NCBI GenBank assembly: GCA_013154205.1
Contig: JAADCY010000028.1
Span: 1-12,445 of the forward strand
Direction: 5' to 3'
DNA length: 12,445 nt
From: Thermoproteota archaeon
GTDB taxonomy: Archaea; Thermoproteota; Thermoprotei_A; Sulfolobales; Desulfurococcaceae
The notes below the pieces were generated by a model. That model searched no databases, had not been told where the DNA came from, and worked only from the letters and a program-made list of their open reading frames with translations. Of the stretch, positions 1-6,219 are shown piece by piece. Within the stretch, counting starts at the first letter, position 1, and the number at the start of each line of letters is the position of its first letter. The translations under genes and the position numbers were made by a program.

Positions 1-1
1 A

Positions 2-1660
2 CCATACAATAAGCTAGTATTCGCGGTCGGACCCCTGTCAGGTATGCCCCTACCGAGCAGCGGCAAAATGATCGTTGCCTCGAAAAGCCCGTTAACAGGC
101 GGCTATGGTGATGGAAACGTCGGTACGATGGCAAGCGTTCATTTACGCAAAGCGGGCTACGACGCAATAGTGATCGAGGGTAAGGCTAGGAAACCAGTAT
201 ATCTCTACATCGAGGACGACAAGGCAGAAATCAGAGACGCCGATCACTTATGGGGGCTTGACACATTCACAGCTGAAGACAAGCTTGTCGAAGAACACGG
301 CAAGAACATCGGTGTCCTACTGATCGGACCTGCTGGAGAACACCTGGTTAGATACGCAACAGTGATCTCAATGAAGGGAAGGAGCGGTGGAAGACCAGGC
401 ATGGGAGCAGTGATGGGAAGCAAGAACCTTAAAGCCATAGTGATAAAAGGCACAAAAGAACCAAGCGTTGCTGAGCCTGAGAAGCTGAGAGAAGAAGCGA
501 AAAAAGCATACGATGAAGTACTCAAGGCCGAAGGCTATGATTTCTGGATAAGACAAGGAACAATGATGACCATTAATTGGAGCAATGAAAACAGCGTCTT
601 ACCAACAATGAATTACAGGGAAGGAGTATGGGAGTACTATGATAGGATAAGCGGTGACCTGATGGAGAAGATAAAGATCAAGCGCAGAGGCTGCCCCTAC
701 TGTAACATGCAGTGCGGAAACGTCGTGATCGACGATGTAGGAGAAGAGAGCGAGCTCGACTACGAGAACGTAGCAATGCTTGGAAGCAACATATTACTAC
801 CGGATCTCAAGAGAGTTGCTGAGCTCAACAAACTATGCGATAAGCTAGGACTGGACACTATATCTATGGGTAACGTCCTGGGATTCCTCATGGAAGCATC
901 TGATCGCGGACTCCTCGACGAAAAGATCGGGTGGGGAGACTACAAAGCGGCGAGACAGCTCATCATCGACACAGCCTATAGAAGAGGACTAGGATATCTC
1001 GCTGCAGAAGGAGTGAGAATAATATCGAGACACCTAGGCAAAGAAGCCGAAGAATTCGCCATCCATGTGAAAGGATTAGAAGTATCAGCATACGACTGCC
1101 ATGCTGCCCCCGGAATGGCTCTAGCCTACGGAACATCTCCAATAGGAGCACACCACAAAGACGCATGGCTCATAGGCCTTGAGGTCAAGATGGATAGGTT
1201 CAGTTATGACAAGGTAAAGGTCGAGAAACTATTGTTCTTACAAAGAGTACGTGGAGGAATGTTTGAATCGCTAACCACATGCCGCCTACCATGGGTAGAG
1301 CTAGGAGTGAACCTAGAGCATTATCCAAGGATGTTATCATACATCACAGGTGTAACCTATACACTTGAAGATATCTACACCATAGCAGACAGAATATACA
1401 ACCTGATCAGGGCCTTCTGGATCAGAGAATATGGCTGGTGGGACAGAACAATGGATTATCCGCCAATGAGATGGTTCAAGCACCCGCTGACAAAAGGCCC
1501 GTTCACGGGAGCAAAGCTAGACCTAGACAAGTACAATGAAATGCTAAACCTATACTACCAGATGCGTGGATGGGATGAAAACGGAGTACCACGTGAAGAA
1601 ACACTGAGAAAACTAGGCCTTGACTACGTAATCCCTGTTATAAAGAGCGTTATTCACTAA
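2..1660 (+). CDS. Aldehyde:ferredoxin oxidoreductase family protein (tungstopterin enzyme), 5'-truncated by window edge
   Basis: This is a tungsten-bis-pterin, 4Fe-4S oxidoreductase that would oxidise aldehydes (or a related substrate) to acids in the cytoplasm and pass electrons to ferredoxin. The frame is open to base 2, and the residues before the Met at 44 (ending GPLSG) continue the family's N-terminal motif, so that Met is internal and roughly 60-70 residues are missing against the usual ~600-620. Counting from that Met, the pterin-binding GNVGTMASVHLRKAGYDAIV segment lies near residues 24-45, followed by the family motif GRPGMGAVMGSKNLKAI. The cluster cysteines are C217, C220 and C224 (CPYCNMQC), with the fourth, distal one at C413 (TTCRLP). 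The substrate/pterin loop YDCHAAPGMALAYGTSP starts at residue 350. Whether it is AOR, FOR, GAPOR or a WOR paralogue cannot be settled from the motifs. The gene ends in a T-run, so it is probably not cotranscribed with ribK. Confidence 0.93.
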   Translation, partial: PYNKLVFAVGPLSGMPLPSSGKMIVASKSPLTGGYGDGNVGTMASVHLRKAGYDAIVIEGKARKPVYLYIEDDKAEIRDADHLWGLDTFTAEDKLVEEHGKNIGVLLIGPAGEHLVRYATVISMKGRSGGRPGMGAVMGSKNLKAIVIKGTKEPSVAEPEKLREEAKKAYDEVLKAEGYDFWIRQGTMMTINWSNENSVLPTMNYREGVWEYYDRISGDLMEKIKIKRRGCPYCNMQCGNVVIDDVGEESELDYENVAMLGSNILLPDLKRVAELNKLCDKLGLDTISMGNVLGFLMEASDRGLLDEKIGWGDYKAARQLIIDTAYRRGLGYLAAEGVRIISRHLGKEAEEFAIHVKGLEVSAYDCHAAPGMALAYGTSPIGAHHKDAWLIGLEVKMDRFSYDKVKVEKLLFLQRVRGGMFESLTTCRLPWVELGVNLEHYPRMLSYITGVTYTLEDIYTIADRIYNLIRAFWIREYGWWDRTMDYPPMRWFKHPLTKGPFTGAKLDLDKYNEMLNLYYQMRGWDENGVPREETLRKLGLDYVIPVIKSVIH

Positions 1661-1663
1661 ACC

Positions 1664-1669
1664 TTTTTT
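1664..1669 (+). terminator. T-run terminator after the AOR-family gene
   Basis: Six T residues begin four bases after the TAA stop, with a further T-rich stretch (TTTCTCATTTT) about 15-25 bases on. Short T-runs without a stem-loop are the usual archaeal intrinsic termination signal. No hairpin is visible. Confidence 0.5.
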
Positions 1670-1702
1670 ACAACAATTAAGCGTTTCTCATTTTAGCACA
1701 TC

Positions 1703-1750
1703 ATAACTATATGGCAATAACAGCAACTTTGCTGGAAGGCTGAGATCAAC
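1703..1750 (+). promoter_or_regulatory. ribK promoter with an inverted repeat near the start site
   Basis: A TATA-like stretch (AACTATATGG, about 1704-1713) would place transcription start near 1734-1738, giving a short leader of about 15 bases. Between the TATA box and the ATG lies an inverted repeat, CAGCAA-CT-TTGCTG (1721-1734), which could be an operator. Its two-base spacer makes a stable RNA hairpin unlikely. The ribosome binding site (GGAAGGCTGAGATC, just before the ATG) is only a partial match to the archaeal consensus. Confidence 0.35.
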
Positions 1751-2158
1751 ATGAGAAAAACCATTGTTAAAGGCGTGGTTGTATCGGGGCTTGGTGAAGG
1801 ACGAAAATACGTCACCCTATACGCGGAGGAATTCAGAAAAAGCATAGGGATAATACCCTATCCGGGAACACTCAATATTAAGCTAGAGAAACCACTAGAT
1901 GATGTCTTATCAAGACACAAACATATAATAGTGGAACCGCCGTCCAAAGAGTTCTATCCCGTTCTCCTCTATTGTGCAGAGCTTAGGGGTCGTAAAGTCT
2001 ATCTCGTACGCCCACTTAAAACACGTCATGGCAACAAGATCGCAGAAATAATTTCTGATAAATATCTTCGCAAAGAACTGGGTCTAAAAGACGGTGATGA
2101 AGTAATTTTAGAGATAACGGATTGTAGCTGTCAAGAAAGCTGCTCCGGCGATCTATAA
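1751..2158 (+). CDS. ribK: CTP-dependent riboflavin kinase (archaeal RibK, DUF120 family)
   Basis: The enzyme phosphorylates riboflavin to FMN using CTP, the archaeal route to flavin cofactors (EC 2.7.1.161 family). The 135-residue protein matches the single-domain Methanocaldococcus type. It starts with the beta-barrel motif GVVVSGLGEGRKY (residues 8-20), followed by PYPGTLNIKL (36-45), whose T40/N42 pair corresponds to the magnesium-binding Thr and Asn described for that family. A conserved C-terminal segment, LRKELGLKDGDEVILEI, closes the barrel. There is no N-terminal winged-helix domain, so this is not the fused regulator-kinase form (RbkR) found in many archaea. The tail after the barrel is unusual: three cysteines (C125, C127, C131) in the last eleven residues. 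The 3' end overlaps the convergent Cas4-like gene by 28 bases. Family assignment is firm from motifs and length; the tail's role is unknown. Confidence 0.95.
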   Translation: MRKTIVKGVVVSGLGEGRKYVTLYAEEFRKSIGIIPYPGTLNIKLEKPLDDVLSRHKHIIVEPPSKEFYPVLLYCAELRGRKVYLVRPLKTRHGNKIAEIISDKYLRKELGLKDGDEVILEITDCSCQESCSGDL

Positions 2159-2763
2159 GGACATATACGCTGAAATATACAGTATTTGCACTCCCACTGC
2201 CATCTGGGATGAACACTATCATATACTAGTTCGCGGAGCATATTTTCTATATCAACTGCTGTCCTGTCAATGCTGAATTCCAATAACCTGTCAGGAGTAA
2301 TATAGATCAATATACCCTTATCTAGATCGAGCATGTTTAGATAGATCTGTAGCTGTAAAATATGGTGCTCTCGCGGTAGATTATGGTTCCCCCTACCACT
2401 CTTTATTTCAACAACGATTCCCTCTTCCTCATTATATGCGTCAACTCTGCCTTTGAGAATGTATTTTTCATCATCGATAGTATATGTTCTCTCAATTGGT
2501 TTCTCAACGACATATCCCTTATCACTAAGATAGGCTTCAAGCCCTCTATGTATCAGTTCGCCGAACACCGTTATTGGTTCAAAATGAATCGTTAGCTCGG
2601 GAAAACTTCTCCGTAACAAGTATTTGTGAGAACATGATATGAGATCAGTCACGTATATAACATGTGGATCACGTAGTTCCTCGAGGCGCTCCATCTGCTC
2701 CTTAATCCTATCCCTATATATGATCGATATTATCCTATGGCTTGGCCCTATAGAGTACTCCAT
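2131..2763 (-). CDS. Stand-alone Cas4-like Fe-S nuclease (RecB-type PD-(D/E)XK)
   Basis: This is a predicted single-strand DNA exonuclease with a 4Fe-4S cluster. Numbered from the Met at 2763 (210 aa), it has the first cluster cysteine C44, RecB motif H72 (GELIHRGLEAYL), metal ligand D108 (LKGRVDAY), E119-x-K121 (VVEIKSG), the Q137-x3-Y141 motif, and the distal cysteines C192-x2-C195-x5-C201. Length and motif order are those of Cas4, and every expected catalytic and cluster residue is present. An upstream Met at 2790 is less likely, because it would run 26 bases into the Nudix gene, whereas the Met at 2763 follows that gene's stop by one base and has a GGTGG site close before it. It is the last gene of the HDAC-CYTH-Nudix operon. 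No Cas1, Cas2 or repeat array is present, so an adaptation role is not supported here; a repair or other nuclease role is inference. Confidence 0.88.
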   Translation of the reverse strand: MEYSIGPSHRIISIIYRDRIKEQMERLEELRDPHVIYVTDLISCSHKYLLRRSFPELTIHFEPITVFGELIHRGLEAYLSDKGYVVEKPIERTYTIDDEKYILKGRVDAYNEEEGIVVEIKSGRGNHNLPREHHILQLQIYLNMLDLDKGILIYITPDRLLEFSIDRTAVDIENMLRELVYDSVHPRWQWECKYCIFQRICPYRSPEQLS

Positions 2764-2764
2764 C

Positions 2765-3235
2765 CTATCCACCTGGTAGAGGAAGCACATATTTCTTCAA
2801 AGAATCCAGAGCGTGTTCTCCTTTAACAATATTCTTCCTAATAAAGCGTATTAAACGAGATGTGGGAGGAGTTAGTGGAGCTGGCAGTGACTCCAGATCG
2901 TAAAATCCAGCGTCAAGAGCATCACTGCCCGGTACAACCCTGGATTTGTAAGGCTCCACCAATAGATCTATTAATACGAAATGCTCATCACAGTCGGGAT
3001 AATCACTAGGAACAATCTCATCTACCCATATGACACCCAGTGGTTTACCCGTTATACCCGTCTCTTCCTCAAGCTCTCTGAGGCAAGCATCAATTATGTG
3101 TTCACCGTACTCCAGATGGCCTCCCGGGACTGCCCAGTACCCCTCACCCGGAGGATGTCCTCTCTTAACGAGGAGTATGCGATTTCCATGATCAATCACT
3201 ACCGCGCCTATTCCAATGCTTAAAACTTTATTCAT
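2765..3235 (-). CDS. Nudix hydrolase (MutT/NUDT family)
   Basis: This enzyme hydrolyses a nucleoside diphosphate linked to some moiety X. The substrate is not evident; sanitising oxidised NTPs, ADP-ribose or a sugar nucleotide are all possible. Numbered from the Met at 3235 (156 aa), the complete Nudix box runs from G39 to I61: G39, E45, R53-E54-L55, E57-E58 and G60, fitting G-x5-E-x7-R-E-U-x-E-E-x-G-U. The upstream context WAVPGGH and the N-terminal strand IGIGAVVIDHGNRILLVKRG are typical of the family. A Met at 3265 also opens the frame, but the Met at 3235 has an AGGTG site about eight bases upstream and overlaps the CYTH stop by only eight bases, so I prefer it. Its stop is one base before the Cas4-like start, suggesting coupled translation. 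The C-terminal ~35 residues (an Arg/Lys-rich helix, then YVLPLPGG) lie outside the core fold. Confidence 0.92.
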   Translation of the reverse strand: MNKVLSIGIGAVVIDHGNRILLVKRGHPPGEGYWAVPGGHLEYGEHIIDACLRELEEETGITGKPLGVIWVDEIVPSDYPDCDEHFVLIDLLVEPYKSRVVPGSDALDAGFYDLESLPAPLTPPTSRLIRFIRKNIVKGEHALDSLKKYVLPLPGG

Positions 3236-3779
3236 GACACACACCTGTTTCAAAGCATAATTCAAGATAAGTCTTGTACACGGGTTCTATACAGCTGCCA
3301 ATGAGTTCTTTTACCTTATTAATTTCGTTTTTTCGCCTACATTCGATCTCTAGGAATACCCCCAGCCCCTTAACGTGGTCTAATAATATGTCACAGTCAT
3401 TGTACCTATACTTATAGCGCTTCTTCGTGATCGATGCGATCTTCTTGAATCCGAGCCTATTAAGAATCTTAAGTATTTTCTCCGGTTCGGTTAATTCTAC
3501 TTCAATCTCTTCCCTAGATTTGATCTCTCCACTCATTTTCCGGGGCCCCTTGTACGTCAATATCCATTTCTCCCTGTCTGAGACGATCATCATCCTCAAG
3601 CGTAAAGCTTCGTCTGTCTGGGAGAAGTCTTTGCAGGGATGCTGTAAGTAAGTGTCATATTCGTGGAGAACTTCTATGTAGGAAGCACCTATTGCCTCTA
3701 TTAACTGTTTTATTTGCTCATCACTGCATATCACTTTGTATTTAGCCTCTATTTCTTCATCTTGACCAGAAGGCCTCAT
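3228..3779 (-). CDS. CYTH-domain protein (CyaB-like / triphosphate tunnel metalloenzyme)
   Basis: Proteins of this fold bind a triphosphate inside a beta-barrel tunnel. Members are class IV adenylate cyclases, thiamine triphosphatases or inorganic triphosphatases. In the 183 residues I see the signature E9-x-E11-x-K13 (EIEAK), R60 and R62 (ALRLRM), K77 (TYKG), R89-E90-E91 (SREEIEVEL), the K119-K120-R121 basic strand, D134 (LLDHVKGLG) and E144/E146 (VFLEIE). This is the full tunnel set in the usual order, so it should be active; the CyaB-like LLDHVKGLGVFLEIE motif fits the archaeal CyaB branch. Archaeal members have rarely been shown to make cAMP, so a triphosphatase is at least as likely. The start overlaps the stop of the upstream HDAC-like gene by one base (TAATG), a classic coupling arrangement, and the Nudix gene follows with an eight-base overlap. 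Confidence 0.9.
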   Translation of the reverse strand: MRPSGQDEEIEAKYKVICSDEQIKQLIEAIGASYIEVLHEYDTYLQHPCKDFSQTDEALRLRMMIVSDREKWILTYKGPRKMSGEIKSREEIEVELTEPEKILKILNRLGFKKIASITKKRYKYRYNDCDILLDHVKGLGVFLEIECRRKNEINKVKELIGSCIEPVYKTYLELCFETGVCHE

Positions 3780-4822
3780 TATTCACGCCCCAAATACAGT
3801 CTAGCCTTATGAATTGTTTGCTCGGAGACACTAAGATACTTTCTTAGGAGAAACGGTATTGTAACGGTTTTCCTTCCGAAAGTCCGTTTAGCCCCGTTGA
3901 GACCGTCAAGGAATGCAGTGAGGCCATAAATTAGTCCAGCAGAATACCCGCCTTCAAGTAAAACAATACTTGGAAGACCGGTCTTCCAGATAAGAGAACC
4001 TGCTAGATAATAAGAGTTTTCAGTGAGCCGCGTATCAGCTAATCCATCCCCTATATACCCATCAAGTCCCAATGATACAATTATTGCCTCAGCATTATAA
4101 GACTCCAAAAGCTCCTCGACGAAACCCATATATTTCTCAAAAATATCGTCGCCAGCATTCCTAGGCAATAACAGATTTACAGTATATCCTTTACCCTGTT
4201 TCCCACCATTCTGATCTGGGAAACACGTATACGGATAAAAATCACTCGGGTCTCTATGAATATCAATGTTTAAAACATCATTCCTATCATAAAATATTTC
4301 TTCAGTACCATTGCCACAATGAACATCTATATCAAGAACCACGATTTTGCTTACCCCTTGATCCTTCAATCCCATTACAGCTGCTGCAGCATTATTCAAT
4401 ATGCAGAAACCCTGTGTAGGACACCCCAAGGCTTTTCCAGCCCTGCCAACATGATGGCCGGGCGGCCTCAATAGCAAGACATAGTATTCATTATGCCTCA
4501 GAGAATAAGCTGCATACTCATAGGATAACTTCAAAGCATAAAGAGCTAGATCCAATGTGTCTTCCACAAAATAAGTATCCGGATCTATCTCACAAGGTGC
4601 CTTAGCCTTTAGCTTCAACAGGTAATTAATATATCCCTTAACATGTATCCTTTTCGCAAGCTCTAACGAATAATCTATCGAGCCATATTTCTCCCATAGA
4701 ATATCGTAGCCCTTCGACTTGATTGCTCGAAAAACCAATCTTATTCTCTCGGGATTCTCGGGGTGCTCATACCATGGTTTATGCATATCGACGAAAGCCT
4801 TTGAGGAAACTATAGTAACCAC
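3779..4822 (-). CDS. Histone deacetylase superfamily amidohydrolase (AcuC/HDAC-like)
   Basis: This is a zinc-dependent deacetylase of the arginase-deacetylase fold. Motifs in the 347 residues are: substrate-side HPENPERI (20-27), RPPGHH with catalytic H123-H124 (119-124), NNAAAA (143-148), zinc ligands D164 and H168 in VLDIDVHCGNGT, third zinc ligand D254 in SLGLDGYIGDGLA, and the catalytic Tyr Y293 in LLEGGY. All key residues are present, so it should be active. The substrate may be an acetyl-lysine protein such as the chromatin protein Alba, acetylpolyamines or another amide; the sequence does not decide. The start is GTG at 4822, supported by a strong GAGGTG site at 4828-4833 five bases upstream. 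It is the first gene of the leftward operon and diverges from the PP-loop gene across 41 bases. Confidence 0.93.
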   Translation of the reverse strand: MVTIVSSKAFVDMHKPWYEHPENPERIRLVFRAIKSKGYDILWEKYGSIDYSLELAKRIHVKGYINYLLKLKAKAPCEIDPDTYFVEDTLDLALYALKLSYEYAAYSLRHNEYYVLLLRPPGHHVGRAGKALGCPTQGFCILNNAAAAVMGLKDQGVSKIVVLDIDVHCGNGTEEIFYDRNDVLNIDIHRDPSDFYPYTCFPDQNGGKQGKGYTVNLLLPRNAGDDIFEKYMGFVEELLESYNAEAIIVSLGLDGYIGDGLADTRLTENSYYLAGSLIWKTGLPSIVLLEGGYSAGLIYGLTAFLDGLNGAKRTFGRKTVTIPFLLRKYLSVSEQTIHKARLYLGRE

Positions 4823-4863
4823 TCTTACACCTCAATAAATAATTATGTCTAGGAAGAAACTAT
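4823..4863. promoter_or_regulatory. Divergent promoter between HDAC-like operon and PP-loop gene
   Basis: This 41-base AT-rich gap must serve both directions. Rightward, ATAAATAA (about 4835-4842) lies 22-29 bases before the ATG at 4864, the spacing expected if that transcript is leaderless. Leftward, a CATATAGT-type box (about 4857-4864 on the minus strand) would start transcription just before the GAGGTG ribosome binding site at 4828-4833. The two promoters would physically overlap, so the operons may be expressed in competition. The elements are read by eye. Confidence 0.4.
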
Positions 4864-6219
4864 ATGGCTGGCCTATACCCGGGGAAAAACATGTACCAGA
4901 TAATAGTAAAGTCACGTAGCGATGCTGGTGCTATAGAGTCTATGGTGGACCGTTTCTACCATGGATGGCCCATAGTAATCAATACATTGAAGGGCGGGAA
5001 ACTGGAAGCTTTAGATAATATCCTGGATCAGCTCCTCAAGGATGATCACTATAATTTTGTCTTCCTTGGAAGGAAAGATCTCAGAGTATACGAGCATATT
5101 GAAAAATATGATGAATACAATAATGTGGTGTACTTAATTGATAGAAGCCGTGTTAGAAACATAAGGATCGAGCATCTAGCATGGTTTTTTGAGAAAGCTA
5201 GGTCTCTTCAAAGGCTAAGGATTACTTCTAAAAAAGGTAGGCTCTTACTAGGTAGGATGGAGAAACAAATAATTCCTGAGCCCGAACCATATATGGATCT
5301 ATTCATTCTCCATGTATCAGCAAATGTTTCTGAAAAGATAGGTTTAGGGCCAGGAACATATCTCGTCTTAAGAGGGCTTGGAGGAAAACACTTTGTAATA
5401 GACTACTCGGGAATCAAAGGTATACTCACTATTCCGGATAATCTAGGTATCCCTAAATACTCCGGGGATAAACTCTCTCAAATCAATCCTTCGGAACTCA
5501 TAAAATACAATACTGAATTTTTGGAACAAGAAGAACGCATAGTAGTTAGTTTTATGAATAAATTCAAGGAGAGCTTTGATCGTATAATAGTTCCTGTTAG
5601 TGGAGGTAAAGATAGTGCCACAGCATTATATCTTGCCAAGAAAGTATATGGCGAAAGAGTCGAAGGCGTATTTGTGGACATAGACCTTGATATGCCACAT
5701 AATAAGATTTTCATCAATAGGCTTGAACAAGAACTAAAAGTCCCCATACATAGGGTTAGAGTAGAGCTCCATAAGTATCTCAGCCAAAAAGGTTTTCCTA
5801 CACCGAATAACAGGTGGTGCACAGCGTTAAAGATCGCGGCTCTCGAGAACATGTATGGAGAACTTTGTAGAGACACGGAATGCCTCATTGTTGTTGGAGA
5901 TAGGGATGTTGAGTCTGAGGCTAGGGGTAGACGATCACCAGTGATAGTAAATGATAAGTATGTCCGTATCTCGCCGTTGAAACAATGGTCCACACTCACT
6001 CTTCAACTATACATGATGTACAGAAAAATCCCTGTTAATCCATTATATGATGAAGGTTTCTATAGGCTTGGATGCTTTATCTGCCCCAGCCTGCGCGGAT
6101 GGGAGCACTTATTAATTAATACTTCACCAATGCTCAGAAGTGTTAGAAATGATATGATCTATAAGAATTATGTGGAGTACCTTAAGAATACTCCTAAGGA
6201 GTATAGTACTGGGCTGTGA
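4864..6219 (+). CDS. PP-loop ATPase, PAPS reductase/CysH-DndC-like, with unassigned N-terminal half
   Basis: The C-terminal half (about residues 235-440 of 451) is an adenine-nucleotide alpha-hydrolase of the PAPS reductase class. It has the PP-loop SGGKDS at 246-251, a VEGVFVDIDLDMP strand, RWCTALK with C319, GDRDVESEARGRR (compare the G-x-R-x-x-E-S-x-x-R motif of CysH/DndC) and a CxxC motif, C404-x2-C407 (GCFICP). The cysteines fit a Fe-S or thiol-transfer role. Archaeal proteins of this class (MJ0066-like) are annotated as PAPS reductases, but tRNA or other sulfur transfer is as plausible. The first ~230 residues have no motif I can name; the stretch around 160-195 (GPGTYLVLRGLGGKHFVIDYSG) is compatible with a PUA-like barrel. 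A second Met at codon 10 is possible; I keep 4864 because the TATA spacing fits a leaderless start there. The 3' end overlaps the convergent DHH gene by 26 bases. Confidence 0.85.
   Translation: MAGLYPGKNMYQIIVKSRSDAGAIESMVDRFYHGWPIVINTLKGGKLEALDNILDQLLKDDHYNFVFLGRKDLRVYEHIEKYDEYNNVVYLIDRSRVRNIRIEHLAWFFEKARSLQRLRITSKKGRLLLGRMEKQIIPEPEPYMDLFILHVSANVSEKIGLGPGTYLVLRGLGGKHFVIDYSGIKGILTIPDNLGIPKYSGDKLSQINPSELIKYNTEFLEQEERIVVSFMNKFKESFDRIIVPVSGGKDSATALYLAKKVYGERVEGVFVDIDLDMPHNKIFINRLEQELKVPIHRVRVELHKYLSQKGFPTPNNRWCTALKIAALENMYGELCRDTECLIVVGDRDVESEARGRRSPVIVNDKYVRISPLKQWSTLTLQLYMMYRKIPVNPLYDEGFYRLGCFICPSLRGWEHLLINTSPMLRSVRNDMIYKNYVEYLKNTPKEYSTGL

Noticed and set aside
1721..1734. FMN riboswitch or hairpin terminator before ribK
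   Set aside because: The repeat arms are six bases with a two-base spacer, and the 90-base gap is too short and unstructured for an FMN riboswitch.
2764..2790. Upstream Met as the start of the Cas4-like gene
   Set aside because: It would place nine extra residues over the end of the Nudix gene, while the Met at 2763 has a GGTGG site right before it.
2131..3779. CRISPR-Cas locus suggested by the Cas4-like protein
   Set aside because: No direct repeats with regular spacers and no cas1, cas2 or effector genes are visible anywhere in the window.
5478..5999. 173-codon minus-strand open frame opposite the PP-loop gene
   Set aside because: It lies wholly inside a gene with clear PP-loop and CxxC motifs; its translation is low-complexity Ser/Thr/Leu-rich with no motif, as expected of an antisense shadow.
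3779..6219. Dnd-type DNA phosphorothioation system (PP-loop protein plus nearby nuclease)
   Set aside because: Only a DndC-like fold is present; no DndA/IscS, DndB, DndD or DndE, and the nuclease belongs to a separate operon. Kept only as a remark on the PP-loop gene.
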